A stretch of DNA of 64,000 bases from NCBI RefSeq assembly GCF_016863555.1, contig NZ_BOPC01000014.1:1-64000 (forward strand). Reading direction: 5' to 3'. The notes under the pieces are model-generated. The model was given only the letters and a program-made list of their open reading frames with translations, did not search any database and was not told where the DNA came from. This stretch comes from Micromonospora qiuiae. Its GTDB lineage: Bacteria; Actinomycetota; Actinomycetes; Mycobacteriales; Micromonosporaceae. The position numbers and the translations under genes are program-made. Of the stretch, positions 1-9,683 are shown one piece after another. How positions within the stretch are numbered: the stretch's first letter is position 1; each line of letters opens with the position of its first letter.

Positions 1-245
1 GGCGGCGCCGAGGGCGGCGGGGCTGCGGTGGGGCCGCCCGGCGTCGTCGGTTCGCCGTCGGGCCCGCCGGGACCGGACGACGCCTCGACGGCACGGACCG
101 GGACGGTCGGCGCCTCGGCGGTGGAATCGTCCGCTGGTACGGATGAGGAGTCGGCCCACGCGTGCTCGGCGCGGGACAGCTCGGAGTGCGACGACTCGGC
201 GTCGGTGCGGGCCGGTCGGCGCGGCTCGGACTCGTACTCGGTCAT
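1..245 (-). CDS. N-terminal part of a gene running off the window; possibly an HtrA-like serine protease
   Basis: About 81 codons are visible, from ATG at 245 towards the window edge. A GGGGAGGG ribosome-binding site lies just upstream. The visible protein is a hydrophilic, disordered stretch rich in Glu, Ser, Pro and Gly, with no membrane segment yet. It starts 62 bp after the sensor kinase on the same strand. In actinobacteria, kinases of this type (MprB, CutS) are often followed by a trypsin-like HtrA/PepD protease that has just such a disordered cytoplasmic tail before one membrane helix. The protease assignment rests only on that context; no catalytic motif is in view. Confidence 0.5.
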   Translation of the reverse strand, partial: MTEYESEPRRPARTDAESSHSELSRAEHAWADSSSVPADDSTAEAPTVPVRAVEASSGPGGPDGEPTTPGGPTAAPPPSAP

Positions 246-307
246 GTCCCTACCCTCCCCCATCGCTCTGCGATCCGCCTTAGCCTGACCTGAGGATTTG
301 CTGAAAA

Positions 308-1882
308 TCACTGCTGATCGATGTCGACGTCCGGAGAGAGCGGCAGCCGGACCCGGAAGGTGGCGCCCCCGCCAGGTGTCTCGGTCACCTCGACGGCGCC
401 CTGGTGCACCGTCACCAGCGCGGCCACGATGGCCAGGCCGAGGCCGGTACCGGTGTTCCCGCCCAGCCGGCGGGTACGCGAGGCGTCCGCCCGGTAGAAG
501 CGCTCGAAGACCCGCTCCGCCTGCTCCGTGGTGAGCCCCGGGCCGGTGTCAGCCACCTCGATCACGGCCAGGTTGTCCGGTTCGGTTCGTAGCCGCAGCG
601 TGACGGCCGCCTGCGGCGGCGTGTGCCGCAGCGCGTTGGTCATCAGGTTGCCGATCACCTGCCGCAGCCGCGCGTCGTCGCCGCGCACCACCAACGGCCC
701 GGAACCGGACTCGATCTCCAACTCGACCCGCCGGTCCGGCGCCATCGCCCGGGCCGCCTCCACCGCGTCCGCGGCCAGCACCGGCAACTCCACCGGGGCG
801 AGCGAGAGCGGCCGCTCGCGGTCCAGCCGAGCCAGCAACAGCAGATCCTCCACCAGCAGACCCATCCGAGCGGCCTCGTCCTCGATCCGGCGCAGCAGGT
901 CGGCGGTCTGCTCGGGGGCCCGGGCGGCACCCTGCCGGTACAGCTCGGCGAAGCCGCGGATGGTGGTCAGCGGGGTACGCAACTCGTGCGAGGCGTCCGC
1001 GACGAACTGCCGCATCCGCTCCTCCGAGCGGCGGGCCCTGCCCTCCGAGGCGCGAGCCGCCTCGGCGGCCTCGCGGGCGGCGGCCTCGGCGGACCGGGCC
1101 GCGGACTCCGAGGCCGCGCGGGCGGTGAAGGCCATCTCGATCTGGCTGAGCATCGCGTTCAACGCCCGGGAGAGCCGCCCCAGTTCGGAGGTCGGGCAGG
1201 GTTCACCGTCCTCCGGATCGGGCACCCGCCGGCTGAGGTCGCCGCCGGCGATGGCCGCAGCGGTACGTTCGATCTCCACCAGCGGTTTGAGGCTGGTCCG
1301 GACGATCGCCGCGCCGATCGAGGCGAGCAGGATCAGCACCGCCCCACCCACCAGCACGTCTATCCAGACCAGCCGGGTGACCGCCCGGTCGACGTCGGTC
1401 AGGTGCTGTCCGATGGCCACCCACTGCCCGTTGGGCAGTTCGGTGTAGAACATCTGCCAGCGAACCTCGCTGCCCCTGGACTTGGTGGAAAACGGTTTAC
1501 CGGCGAGCCGGGCGAACCCGGCCGCGTCGTCCGGCCAGGGCGGCAGGTCGGCCTCGCTGAACCGGCGGCTGTCGAACCCGTAGTCCTCCACCTCGCCCGA
1601 GTTGCGGTTGGTGATCACCACCACGTAGTCGGTCGGCACGACGCTGTCCTGCCGGAAGACGAGCTCCGCCCAGGGCCTGCCGTACAGCTCGTTCTCCAGG
1701 GTGCCGACGGCGTCGGCCAGTTCCGCGTCCACCTGGTCGACCAGGTAGCTGCGCAGGAAGAACGTGGTCAGCGCGCTGATCACGAGGAGCGCGGCGGCGA
1801 CCAGGGCGAGGACGGCCGCGACCAGCTTGACCCGCAGTGGCACCGCGCGCAGCCGGGTCTTGCCCTGCTGTAACGCGTTCAC
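308..1882 (-). CDS. Membrane sensor histidine kinase (TcrY/MprB-like)
   Basis: 524 aa. Two membrane helices (about 18-42 and 172-194) bracket an extracytoplasmic sensor domain. A HAMP region (195-250) and an Ala/Glu-rich coiled-coil linker follow. The HisKA motif ASHELRTPL carries phospho-acceptor His299. The ATPase domain shows an N box (NLMTNALRH), DTGPG at about 445 and GTGLGLAI at about 478. The GTG start at 1882 overlaps the regulator's stop as GTGA, so the two are translationally coupled. It is predicted to phosphorylate the adjacent OmpR-type regulator. The stimulus cannot be read from the sequence; an envelope signal is likely from the topology. Confidence 0.93.
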   Translation of the reverse strand: MNALQQGKTRLRAVPLRVKLVAAVLALVAAALLVISALTTFFLRSYLVDQVDAELADAVGTLENELYGRPWAELVFRQDSVVPTDYVVVITNRNSGEVEDYGFDSRRFSEADLPPWPDDAAGFARLAGKPFSTKSRGSEVRWQMFYTELPNGQWVAIGQHLTDVDRAVTRLVWIDVLVGGAVLILLASIGAAIVRTSLKPLVEIERTAAAIAGGDLSRRVPDPEDGEPCPTSELGRLSRALNAMLSQIEMAFTARAASESAARSAEAAAREAAEAARASEGRARRSEERMRQFVADASHELRTPLTTIRGFAELYRQGAARAPEQTADLLRRIEDEAARMGLLVEDLLLLARLDRERPLSLAPVELPVLAADAVEAARAMAPDRRVELEIESGSGPLVVRGDDARLRQVIGNLMTNALRHTPPQAAVTLRLRTEPDNLAVIEVADTGPGLTTEQAERVFERFYRADASRTRRLGGNTGTGLGLAIVAALVTVHQGAVEVTETPGGGATFRVRLPLSPDVDIDQQ

Positions 1883-2580
1883 GCCGCCGGCTTGCGCAGC
1901 ACGTAGCCCACCCCACGCAGGGTGTGGATCAGCCGGGGCTCGACGTTGTCGACCTTGCGCCGCAGGTACGAGATGTACGACTCGACGATGTTGTCGTCGC
2001 CCCGGAAGTCGTAGTTCCACACGTGGTCGAGGATCTGCGCCTTGGACAGCACCCGGTTGGCGTTGAGCATCAGGTAACGCAGCAGCTTGAACTCGGTCGG
2101 CGAGAGCTGGACCCGGTGGCCGGCCCGGTACACCTCGTGGGTTTCCTCGTCCAGCTCCAGGTCGGCGAAGGTGAGCCGGGCCGGGGCCTGCTCGCCGCTG
2201 CTGGTGCGGCGCAGCACCGCCCGGATCCGGGCGGTCAGCTCCTCCAGGCTGAACGGTTTGGTGACGTAGTCGTCGCCGCCCAGGGTGAGGCCGCGGATCT
2301 TGTCGTCGGTGGCGTCCCGCGCGGTGAGGAAAACCACCGGGGTGCGCGTGCCGCCCTCCCGCATCATCCGGATCACCTCGAAGCCGTCGAGGTCCGGCAG
2401 CATCACGTCGAGCACCACCAGGTCGGGCCGGTGGTCGCGGGCGGCGCTGAGCGCGGCCGAGCCGCTGGTGGCGGTGGCCACGTCGAAGCCCGCGAAACGC
2501 AGGCTCGCGGAGAGCAGTTCGAGGATGTTGGGATCGTCCTCGACGACGAGCAGTCGCGCTTCGGTCTGGGTAGCGGCCAT
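1879..2580 (-). CDS. OmpR/PhoB-family response regulator (TcrX/MprA-like)
   Basis: 233 aa. The receiver domain has the acidic pair VVEDD, phospho-acceptor Asp58 in VVLDVMLPD, and the Lys of YVTKPF. A C-terminal winged helix follows (SPTEFKLLRYL, then RGVGYVLR). The ATG at 2580 gives the usual short N-terminus; another in-frame ATG at 2592 is possible. The stop overlaps the GTG of the kinase gene by 4 nt. It probably controls its own operon and the truncated downstream gene, as MprAB and CutRS do for their proteases; that regulon is inferred from family knowledge. Confidence 0.93.
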   Translation of the reverse strand: MAATQTEARLLVVEDDPNILELLSASLRFAGFDVATATSGSAALSAARDHRPDLVVLDVMLPDLDGFEVIRMMREGGTRTPVVFLTARDATDDKIRGLTLGGDDYVTKPFSLEELTARIRAVLRRTSSGEQAPARLTFADLELDEETHEVYRAGHRVQLSPTEFKLLRYLMLNANRVLSKAQILDHVWNYDFRGDDNIVESYISYLRRKVDNVEPRLIHTLRGVGYVLRKPAA

Positions 2581-2746
2581 GCCGCCCATCATCCGCGCAA
2601 TCGCTGCGCCTCTGCTGGGCGGAGCCTGGAAAAACCCTGTGAGCGGGACTGGCCGGCGTTCGGTCGACCCGCTACCGGTGCCCTGATCGGGGGCGTGCGA
2701 GGCTGCCGGGGTGCCGGCGAACGGCCGGCGCGGCGGGAGGAGTCCG

Positions 2747-3394
2747 ATGATCATCGAGGCACGGTTCAACGGCCCACCCGGCTCGGGCAACGGCGGTTGG
2801 AGCGCGGGGATCTTCGCCGAGGCGTACGGCGTTCGCGGTCCGGTGGAGGTGACCCTGCGCCGGCCGCCGCCGCTGGACACCCCGCTGACGCTCACCGACG
2901 GGCAGGTGCACGACCCGACCGGTGCGCTGATCGCGCAGTTGCGGCCGGCGGAGCGGTTCGACGATCTGGTGCCGCCGGTCGACCTGGCGACGGCGCGGGC
3001 CGCCTCGGCGGCGTACCCCGGTCTGTTGGAGCACCCCTTTCCCGGCTGCTACGTCTGCGGGCCGCAACGCGCCGACGGCTTGCGGATCTTCCCGGGACCG
3101 CTGCCGGACGGCCGGACGGCCGCGCCGTTCCGGGCGCCGGAGCAGGTGAGGCTTGCCACCGTCTGGGCCGCCCTGGACTGCCCCGGTGGCTGGGCCGTGA
3201 TCGGAGCCGGCCGGCCCTACCTGCTCGGTCGGATCACGGCCCTGGTCGAGGCGCTACCCCGCCCCGGAGACGAGTGTGTGGTGACCGGTGTGGCGGTGAC
3301 CACCGAGGGACGCAAGGCGCTGGTACACACCAGCCTGTACGGGCCGGACGGCGATCTGCTCGGCCGGGCCCGCGCCACCTGGATCGCCCGGTAG
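2747..3394 (+). CDS. Hotdog-fold (thioesterase-superfamily-like) conserved protein
   Basis: 215 aa, soluble. The start is set by GGGAGGAG at 2735-2742, 4 nt before ATG 2747. The N-terminal motif PGSGNGGWSAG and central CYVCGPQR (Cys101, Cys104) are typical of an actinobacterial family with a double-hotdog fold related to acyl-CoA thioesterases. The C-terminal half keeps the pattern of a second hotdog repeat. No substrate can be assigned. It stands alone between the divergent two-component operon and the ABC transporter. Confidence 0.7.
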   Translation: MIIEARFNGPPGSGNGGWSAGIFAEAYGVRGPVEVTLRRPPPLDTPLTLTDGQVHDPTGALIAQLRPAERFDDLVPPVDLATARAASAAYPGLLEHPFPGCYVCGPQRADGLRIFPGPLPDGRTAAPFRAPEQVRLATVWAALDCPGGWAVIGAGRPYLLGRITALVEALPRPGDECVVTGVAVTTEGRKALVHTSLYGPDGDLLGRARATWIAR

Positions 3395-3540
3395 GGACGA
3401 CGGTCGATCGGGTCGTACCTGGGGATGAGATGACTCCTGCCTGCGGCGGAGGACGATCTCCGGAGCGCGCCCGATTGATTTGGTTGACCACTACCGTCAC
3501 GCTGTGCAACGGCGCACCCCGGCGCCACGGGAGGAGAATG

Positions 3541-4476
3541 ATGTCCGACGGGCAGCCACGCCCCAACAATGACGCGCAGATCGTGGTTTCCGGCCTGAGC
3601 AAGCAGTACCGCAACGTGCTCGCGGTCAACAACCTGTCGTTCACGGTCGAACCGGGCCGGGTCACCGGCTTCCTCGGTCCGAACGGCGCAGGCAAGACCA
3701 CGACCCTGCGCATGCTGCTGAACCTGGTCACCCCGACCGCCGGAGCGGCCACTATCGGTGGCCGCCGGTACCCGGACCTGACCGACCCGCTGCGCCACGT
3801 CGGCGCGGTGTTGGAGGCGTCCAGCGCGCACAAGGGCCGCACCGGAATCAACCACCTGCGGGTGATCTGCGCGGCGGCCGGGCTACCCCGGCAGCGCGCC
3901 GACGAGGCGCTCGCCATGGTCGGGCTGACTCCGGCGGCGAAGCGCAAGTTCAAGGGCTACTCGCTGGGCATGAAACAGCGACTCGGGATCGCCGCCGCGA
4001 TGCTCGGCAACCCGCGGGTGCTCATCCTCGACGAGCCGGCCAACGGGCTGGACCCGGAGGGCATCCGGTGGATGCGCGGGTTCCTCAAGGGCCTGGCCGC
4101 CGAGGGCCGCACCGTGCTGGTCTCCAGCCACCTGCTGTCGGAGATGCAGCTCCTGGCCGACGACGTGGTGATCATCGCGGCCGGTCAGCTGGTCCGACAG
4201 GGCCCGGTCGACCAGGTGATCGGGTCGATGGCGCAGGGCGCCCGGGTCCGGGTCCGCACCCCGCAGGCGGAGGCGCTGACCACGGCGCTGGCCGGCGGGC
4301 CGGCCAAGGTGGAGACCGACGAGCACGGCGGACTCCTGATCGCTGGGGTGGACGCCCCGACGGTGGGCCGAGCGGCGCTGACCGCCGGCGTGGAGTTGCA
4401 CGAGCTGACCACCGAACGACCCGACCTGGAACGCGTGTTCCTGGAACTGACGGCCGGAAAGGCGGGCATTCGATGA
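3541..4476 (+). CDS. ABC transporter ATP-binding protein
   Basis: 311 aa. Walker A is GPNGAGKT (residues 46-53), the signature is YSLGMKQRLG (about 140-149), Walker B is LILDEP (about 161-166), and the H-loop is VSSHLLSEM. The 80-residue C-terminal extension is usual for exporter ATPases of the CcmA/DRA class. Of two adjacent ATGs, 3541 has the better spacing from GAGGAG at 3531-3536. It overlaps the permease gene by ATGA and will form a transporter with it. The substrate (drug, lipid or peptide) is unknown. Confidence 0.93.
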   Translation: MSDGQPRPNNDAQIVVSGLSKQYRNVLAVNNLSFTVEPGRVTGFLGPNGAGKTTTLRMLLNLVTPTAGAATIGGRRYPDLTDPLRHVGAVLEASSAHKGRTGINHLRVICAAAGLPRQRADEALAMVGLTPAAKRKFKGYSLGMKQRLGIAAAMLGNPRVLILDEPANGLDPEGIRWMRGFLKGLAAEGRTVLVSSHLLSEMQLLADDVVIIAAGQLVRQGPVDQVIGSMAQGARVRVRTPQAEALTTALAGGPAKVETDEHGGLLIAGVDAPTVGRAALTAGVELHELTTERPDLERVFLELTAGKAGIR

Positions 4477-5288
4477 GCAACCTGGTCCGCTCCGAACTGA
4501 TCAAGATCCGTACGACCAGCACCTGGTGGTGGTTGGCCCTCGGGGCGTTCCTGTCGATCGCCCTGGCGTTCCCCTTCAACGCCTGGCTGTTCAACGAGAC
4601 GGTCAGCGGCGGCGGGGAGGAGTTCGGCGTCGTCGGCGACGTGGCGTCCGCTCCGGCGCAGGCGGCGAACCTCTACACCTCGGGTCAGTACCTCGGACTG
4701 ATGTTCGTGATGCTCATCGGCATCCTGATGGTCACCAACGAGTTCTTTCACCAGACCGCGACCACGACCTTCCTGGCCACCCCGCGGCGCACCGCGGTGA
4801 TCGCCAGCAAGCTCATCGCGGCCAGCCTGCTGGGCTTCGCGTTCTGGCTGGTGACCACGCTGATCGACCTCGGCGCCGGGGCGGCCTTCCTGGCCCTCAA
4901 CGATTACGGCACCCTGCTCGGCGAGTGGGAGGTCCAGCGGGCGTTGCTGCTCAACCTGATGGCGTACGCCATCTGGACCGTGCTCGGCGTGGGCATCGGC
5001 ACGCTGATCACCAACCAGTTGGGCGCGGTGATCACCGCCTCCGTGCTCTACCTGATCGGCACGCAGGTGGTGGGTCTGCTCTTCCTGCTGTTGGCGAACT
5101 GGCTGGACAACATGGCGGTGATCAAGTGGCAGGTGATCTGGCCGGCGGCCGCGTCCCAGGTCATGATCACGCCAGGTGAGAGCGAGATGCTTCCGGCCTG
5201 GTGGGTCGGCGCGCTCGTGCTGATCGGGTACGCCGTGGTCAGCGGCGTCGCCGGGGTGCTGATCACCCGGCGCCGCGACATCTCCTGA
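4473..5288 (+). CDS. ABC-2 type transporter permease
   Basis: 271 aa with about six hydrophobic helices, matching the ABC-2/DUF3533-like permeases that pair with stand-alone exporter ATPases. The start ATG at 4473 overlaps the ATPase stop as ATGA. The N-terminus MSNLVRSELIKIRTT is a classic opening for this family, with an amphipathic segment before the first helix. A long extracytoplasmic loop (about residues 40-75) separates helices 1 and 2. The stop codon lies within the first copy of a 19-bp tandem repeat. Confidence 0.9.
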   Translation: MSNLVRSELIKIRTTSTWWWLALGAFLSIALAFPFNAWLFNETVSGGGEEFGVVGDVASAPAQAANLYTSGQYLGLMFVMLIGILMVTNEFFHQTATTTFLATPRRTAVIASKLIAASLLGFAFWLVTTLIDLGAGAAFLALNDYGTLLGEWEVQRALLLNLMAYAIWTVLGVGIGTLITNQLGAVITASVLYLIGTQVVGLLFLLLANWLDNMAVIKWQVIWPAAASQVMITPGESEMLPAWWVGALVLIGYAVVSGVAGVLITRRRDIS

Positions 5289-5335
5289 CGCTGGCGGCAT
5301 CTCCTGACGCTGGCGGCATCTCCTGACGCTGGCGG
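5279..5335 (+). repeat. Three perfect 19-bp tandem repeats across the permease stop codon
   Basis: The unit CATCTCCTGACGCTGGCGG occurs three times head to tail (5279-5297, 5298-5316, 5317-5335). The first unit contains the last codons and stop of the permease gene. Because 19 is not a multiple of three, copy number does not change the protein. It resembles a slippage-prone minisatellite. Confidence 0.9.
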
Positions 5336-5602
5336 CCCGATTGGGCCGACGCGACGACCGGTGCAGGGCCCGGTTCACCGGTGACAGCCGGCGAACCGGG
5401 CCGGTCATCTCATAACAGCAAGCAACGAAACACGCAGCGCTTACCAAACTTCTGGCATCTTCTGTGAATCCGGCCACGCAGTGGAGGCGGAAATGCCGCA
5501 GGGATCCGTACCGCGTAGCCTTGGATCCGTCCTGTGTCCCGCTACGGCGGCACGGGACGCCGCGTGACACACAAACCCGCGTGAAAGAGGCGATTACCGG
5601 CC

Positions 5603-8600
5603 GTGTCGACCCAGCAAACTTCGCAGGAGAACCCACTGGCGGGTTTCGGCCCGAACGAGTGGGTCGTCGAGGAGATGTACCAGCGTTACCTTGCCGACCC
5701 CAGCAGCGTCGACCCAGCCTGGCACGACTTCTTCGCCGACTACCGCCCGGGTCCGGGCACGGCTGCCACGACCGAGGGTGCCGGCACCCCGGCCGAGGTC
5801 GCCCGTAAGCAGCCCGCCGCAGCCCCGGCCCACAAGGCCGAGCCGACCGCCAAGACCGAGCCGGCCCCCAAGGCCGCCGCCCGCACCGCGCCGGCCCCGG
5901 CGAAGGCCCAGCCGGCCAAGGCCGAACCAGCAGCCAAGAAGGCCGAGCCGGCAGCCAAGACCGCCGCCCCCGCCAAGGCCGAGCCCCGCACCGAGCCGAC
6001 TTCGGCGAAGGCCCAGCCGGCCAAGGCCGAACCGGCGAAGACCGCGCCGAGCGCCACCGGGCCGCAGGCCACGCCGCTGCGCGGGGTGGCCGCCAGGATC
6101 GTGCAGAACATGGACGCCTCGCTGGCCGTGCCGACCGCCACCAGCGTACGGGCCGTGCCGGCCAAGCTCCTGGTCGACAACCGGATTGTGATCAACAACC
6201 ACCTCGCCCGGGGACGCGGCGGCAAGGTGAGCTTCACCCACCTGATCGGTTACGCGCTGGTCCGCGCGCTGGCCGCACACCCGGAGATGAACAATTCCTT
6301 CGCCCAGGTGGACGGCAAGCCGGCGATGGTCCGTCCGGAGCATGTGAACCTGGGCATCGCCATCGACCTGGTCAGGCCCGACGGCAGCCGCAACCTGGTG
6401 GTCCCCTCCATCAAGGGCTGCGAGAAGATGGACTTCCGGCAGTTCTGGCAGGCGTACGAGGACGTCATCCGGCGCGCCCGCCGCAACGAGTTGACCATGG
6501 AGGACCACTCCGGCACCACCATCTCGCTGACCAACCCCGGCGGCATCGGCACCGTGCACTCCATGCCCCGGCTGATGCAGGGCCAGAGCGCGATCATCGG
6601 CGTCGGCGCGATGGAGTACCCGGCGCCGTACCAGGGCATGAGCGAGGTCACCCTGGCCGAGCTGGCGGTCAGCAAGGTCATCACGCTGACCAGCACGTAC
6701 GACCACCGGATCATCCAGGGCGCGCAGTCCGGCGAGTTCCTCAAGACCATGCACGAGCTGCTGCTCGGCGAGCACGGCTTCTACGACCAGATCTTCACCT
6801 CGCTGCGGATTCCGTACGAGCCGGTGCGCTGGGTGCGCGACGTCGCGGTCGACGGCGAGGGCCAGATCAACAAGACGGCGCGGGTGCACGAGCTGATCCA
6901 CGCCTACCGGGTCCGCGGCCACCTGATGGCTGACACCGACCCGCTGGAGTTCAAGATCCGCAAGCACCCCGACCTGGACGTGCTCCAGCACGGGCTGACC
7001 CTGTGGGACCTGGACCGGACCTTCCCGGTGAACGGCTTCGCCGGCAAGCAGCGGATGAAGCTGCGCTCGGTCCTCGGCGTGCTGCGGGACTCGTACTGCC
7101 GCCGGGTCGGCATCGAGTACATGCACGTCCAGGATCCGGAGGAGCGCCGCTGGATCCAGGAACGGGTCGAGCGCAAGTACGAGAAGCCGCCGGCCGACGA
7201 GCAGAAGCACGTGCTCAACCGGCTCAACGCGGCCGAGGCGTTCGAGACTTTCCTGCAGACCAAGTACGTCGGCCAGAAGCGCTTCTCGCTGGAGGGTGGC
7301 GAGTCGCTGATCCCACTGCTCGGCGAGGTGCTGGAGGCCTCCGCCGAGAACGGCCTGGACGAGGTCGTGATCGGCATGGCGCACCGGGGTCGGCTCAACG
7401 TGCTGGCCAACATCGTGGGCAAGCCGTACGAGAAGATCTTCTCGGAGTTCGAGGGGCATCTGGACCCGCGCTCCACGCAGGGTTCCGGCGACGTGAAGTA
7501 CCACCTCGGCCAGAACGGCAAGTTCACCACGCCCGACGGCGCGCACTCGGTCAAGGTCTCGGTGGTGGCGAACCCGTCGCACCTGGAGGCCGTCAACCCG
7601 GTGCTGGAGGGAATAGTCCGGGCCAAGCAGGACCGGATAGACCTCAAGCTGGAGGGCTACACCGTGCTGCCGTTGGCGGTGCACGGTGACGCCGCCTTCG
7701 CCGGCCAGGGCGTGGTCGCCGAGACGCTGAACCTCTCCCAGTTGCGCGGCTACCGCACCGGCGGGACCGTGCACGTGGTGGTCAACAACCAGGTCGGCTT
7801 CACCACCGCCCCGGAGTACAGCCGCTCCAGCCTCTACAGCACCGACGTGGCCCGGATGATCCAGGCGCCGATCTTCCACGTCAACGGCGACGACCCGGAG
7901 GCCGTGGTCCGGGTCGCCCGGCTGGCCTTCGAGTACCGCCAGACGTTCAACAAGGACGTCGTGATCGACATGGTCTGCTACCGCCGGCGCGGGCACAACG
8001 AGGGTGACGACCCGTCGATGTCCAACCCTCAGATGTACAAGATCATTGATTCGAAGCGGTCGGTCCGGAAGCTCTACACCGAGGAGCTGATCGGGCGGGG
8101 CGACATCACCGTGGAGGACGCCGAGGAGCTGCTGCGCGACTACCAGGCGCAGCTGGAGCGGGTGTTCAAGGCCACCCGCGACGCCGCCACCACGCCGCGC
8201 CAGCTCAGCCGCCCGAAGCGGGAGGACGAGCCGGAGCCGCAGGTGGAGACGGCGACCGACGCGTCCGTGATCAGGGCCATCGGCGAGGCGCACGTCAACC
8301 TGCCGGAGGGCTTCACCCCGCACAAGCGGATCCAGCAGTTGCTCGACCGGCGGGCCAAGATGTCCGTCGAGGGCAACATCGACTGGGGCTTCGGCGAGAT
8401 CATCGCCTTCGGCGCGCTGCTGCACGACGGGATAACGGTCCGCCTCGCCGGGCAGGACTCGCGCCGCGGCACCTTCGTCCAGCGGCACGCCGCGGTGGTC
8501 GACGCGGAGACCGGCGACGACTACCTGCCGTTGCAGTCGCTCACCGGTGACGGCGAGCGCTCCCGGTTCTTCGTGCACGACTCGCTGCTGAGCGAGTACG

Positions 8601-9412
8601 CCGCGATGGGCTTCGAGTACGGCTACTCGGTGGAGAACCTCGACGCGCTGGTCTGCTGGGAGGCGCAGTTCGGCGACTTCGTCAACGGCGCCCAGTCGGT
8701 GATCGACGAGTTCGTCTCCTCCGGCGAGGTGAAGTGGGGTCAGCGCTCGGCGGTCACCCTGCTGCTGCCGCACGGTCACGAGGGACAGGGTCCGGACCAC
8801 ACCTCCGGCCGCCCGGAGCGGTTCCTCCAGCTCTGCGCCGAGGACAACATGCGGGTGGCCATCCCGACCACCCCGGCGAACTACTTCCACCTGCTGCGCC
8901 GCCAGGCCCTCTCGCCCAAGCGCAAGCCGCTGGTGGTGTTCACGCCGAAGTCCCTGCTGCGGCACAGGCTCTGCGTCTCGTCGGTGGAGGACTTCACCAC
9001 GGGCACCTTCTCCCCCGTGCTCGGCGACGGGGCCGCTCCGGCTCCGGAGCAGGTCAAGCGGGTGCTGCTCTGCTCGGGCAAGGTCTACTACGACCTGTTC
9101 CAGGCCCGGCAGGAGCGCGGCGTCACGGACACCGCCATCATCCGCCTGGAACAGCTCTATCCGATGCCGGCGGAGGAGGTCCGGGCCGCGCTCGCGCAGT
9201 ACCCGAACGCCGAGGACTTCGCCTGGGTGCAGGAGGAGCCCGCCAACCAGGGCGCCTGGTCGTTCGTCGCGCTCAACCTGCTGGAGCACCTCGACGGGCT
9301 CCGGCTGCGCCGCATCTCCCGCCCGGCCGCCGCCGCACCGGCCGTCGGCTCGGCGAAGATGCACGAGGTCGAGCAGAGCGCGCTCATCGAGGCGGTTTTC
9401 CCTCGGTCCTGA
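5603..9412 (+). CDS. kgd: Multifunctional 2-oxoglutarate dehydrogenase E1/E2 (Kgd)
   Basis: 1269 aa, with the architecture of mycobacterial KGD. A short E1 N-terminal helix region ([12 protein letters not shown]) is followed by an Ala/Pro/Lys-rich linker (about 50-150), then an E2 succinyltransferase-like domain (about 155-385, with YDHRIIQG at about 366). The thiamine-diphosphate E1 domain runs from about 400 to the end, with [13 protein letters not shown] at about 590 and the TPP/Mg site around [11 protein letters not shown] and [10 protein letters not shown]. It decarboxylates 2-oxoglutarate in the TCA cycle and also works as a carboligase in relatives. The linker has no lipoyl domain and contains a 31-bp internal duplication. 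The start is GTG 5603. Confidence 0.96.
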   Translation: MSTQQTSQENPLAGFGPNEWVVEEMYQRYLADPSSVDPAWHDFFADYRPGPGTAATTEGAGTPAEVARKQPAAAPAHKAEPTAKTEPAPKAAARTAPAPAKAQPAKAEPAAKKAEPAAKTAAPAKAEPRTEPTSAKAQPAKAEPAKTAPSATGPQATPLRGVAARIVQNMDASLAVPTATSVRAVPAKLLVDNRIVINNHLARGRGGKVSFTHLIGYALVRALAAHPEMNNSFAQVDGKPAMVRPEHVNLGIAIDLVRPDGSRNLVVPSIKGCEKMDFRQFWQAYEDVIRRARRNELTMEDHSGTTISLTNPGGIGTVHSMPRLMQGQSAIIGVGAMEYPAPYQGMSEVTLAELAVSKVITLTSTYDHRIIQGAQSGEFLKTMHELLLGEHGFYDQIFTSLRIPYEPVRWVRDVAVDGEGQINKTARVHELIHAYRVRGHLMADTDPLEFKIRKHPDLDVLQHGLTLWDLDRTFPVNGFAGKQRMKLRSVLGVLRDSYCRRVGIEYMHVQDPEERRWIQERVERKYEKPPADEQKHVLNRLNAAEAFETFLQTKYVGQKRFSLEGGESLIPLLGEVLEASAENGLDEVVIGMAHRGRLNVLANIVGKPYEKIFSEFEGHLDPRSTQGSGDVKYHLGQNGKFTTPDGAHSVKVSVVANPSHLEAVNPVLEGIVRAKQDRIDLKLEGYTVLPLAVHGDAAFAGQGVVAETLNLSQLRGYRTGGTVHVVVNNQVGFTTAPEYSRSSLYSTDVARMIQAPIFHVNGDDPEAVVRVARLAFEYRQTFNKDVVIDMVCYRRRGHNEGDDPSMSNPQMYKIIDSKRSVRKLYTEELIGRGDITVEDAEELLRDYQAQLERVFKATRDAATTPRQLSRPKREDEPEPQVETATDASVIRAIGEAHVNLPEGFTPHKRIQQLLDRRAKMSVEGNIDWGFGEIIAFGALLHDGITVRLAGQDSRRGTFVQRHAAVVDAETGDDYLPLQSLTGDGERSRFFVHDSLLSEYAAMGFEYGYSVENLDALVCWEAQFGDFVNGAQSVIDEFVSSGEVKWGQRSAVTLLLPHGHEGQGPDHTSGRPERFLQLCAEDNMRVAIPTTPANYFHLLRRQALSPKRKPLVVFTPKSLLRHRLCVSSVEDFTTGTFSPVLGDGAAPAPEQVKRVLLCSGKVYYDLFQARQERGVTDTAIIRLEQLYPMPAEEVRAALAQYPNAEDFAWVQEEPANQGAWSFVALNLLEHLDGLRLRRISRPAAAAPAVGSAKMHEVEQSALIEAVFPRS

Positions 9413-9422
9413 CGAGAACATC

Positions 9423-9456
9423 CCGGTCCCGCCCCACTTCCGTGGGGCGGGACCGG
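9423..9456 (+). terminator. Intrinsic-type hairpin after kgd
   Basis: A 14-bp perfect GC-rich stem (9423-9436 with 9443-9456) closes a CTTCCG loop, 11 nt after the kgd stop. No T-tract follows, which is common for actinobacterial terminators. Confidence 0.7.
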
Positions 9457-9498
9457 CCGGCTTCACCGGAACGCCACCGGTGAGGAAGCGAGTAGGCG

Positions 9499-9678
9499 AT
9501 GTACTTCACCGACCGGGGCATCGAGGAACTGGTCGAGCGGCGCGGTGACGAGCAGGTCAGCATGGAGTGGCTCGGCGAACGGCTGCGGGACTTCGTCGAC
9601 CTGAATCCGGAGTTCGAGACCCCGGTCGAGCGGTTCGCCACCTGGCTCGCCCGCCTCGACGACGAAGACGACGACTGA
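9499..9678 (+). CDS. Small conserved protein, DUF6104 family
   Basis: 59 aa, highly acidic at the C-terminus (ending LDDEDDD). The sequence opens MYFTDRGIEELVERRG and continues with SMEWLGERLRDFVDLNPEFE, the pattern of the DUF6104 family found in Streptomyces and relatives. It is predicted to be helical and cytosolic; the function is unknown. It lies between kgd and the GH6 gene and ends six bases before that gene's GTG, so the two may be coupled. Confidence 0.8.
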   Translation: MYFTDRGIEELVERRGDEQVSMEWLGERLRDFVDLNPEFETPVERFATWLARLDDEDDD

Positions 9679-9683
9679 TCGCG

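Noticed and set aside
5603..9412. Separate E2 and E1 genes or a frameshift within kgd
   Set aside because: The frame is continuous and the fused layout is normal for actinobacterial Kgd.
5594..9466. Very long open frame on the minus strand opposite kgd
   Set aside because: It mirrors the codon bias of kgd. Its translation is low-complexity (Leu, Val, Arg, Gly, His) with no family motifs.
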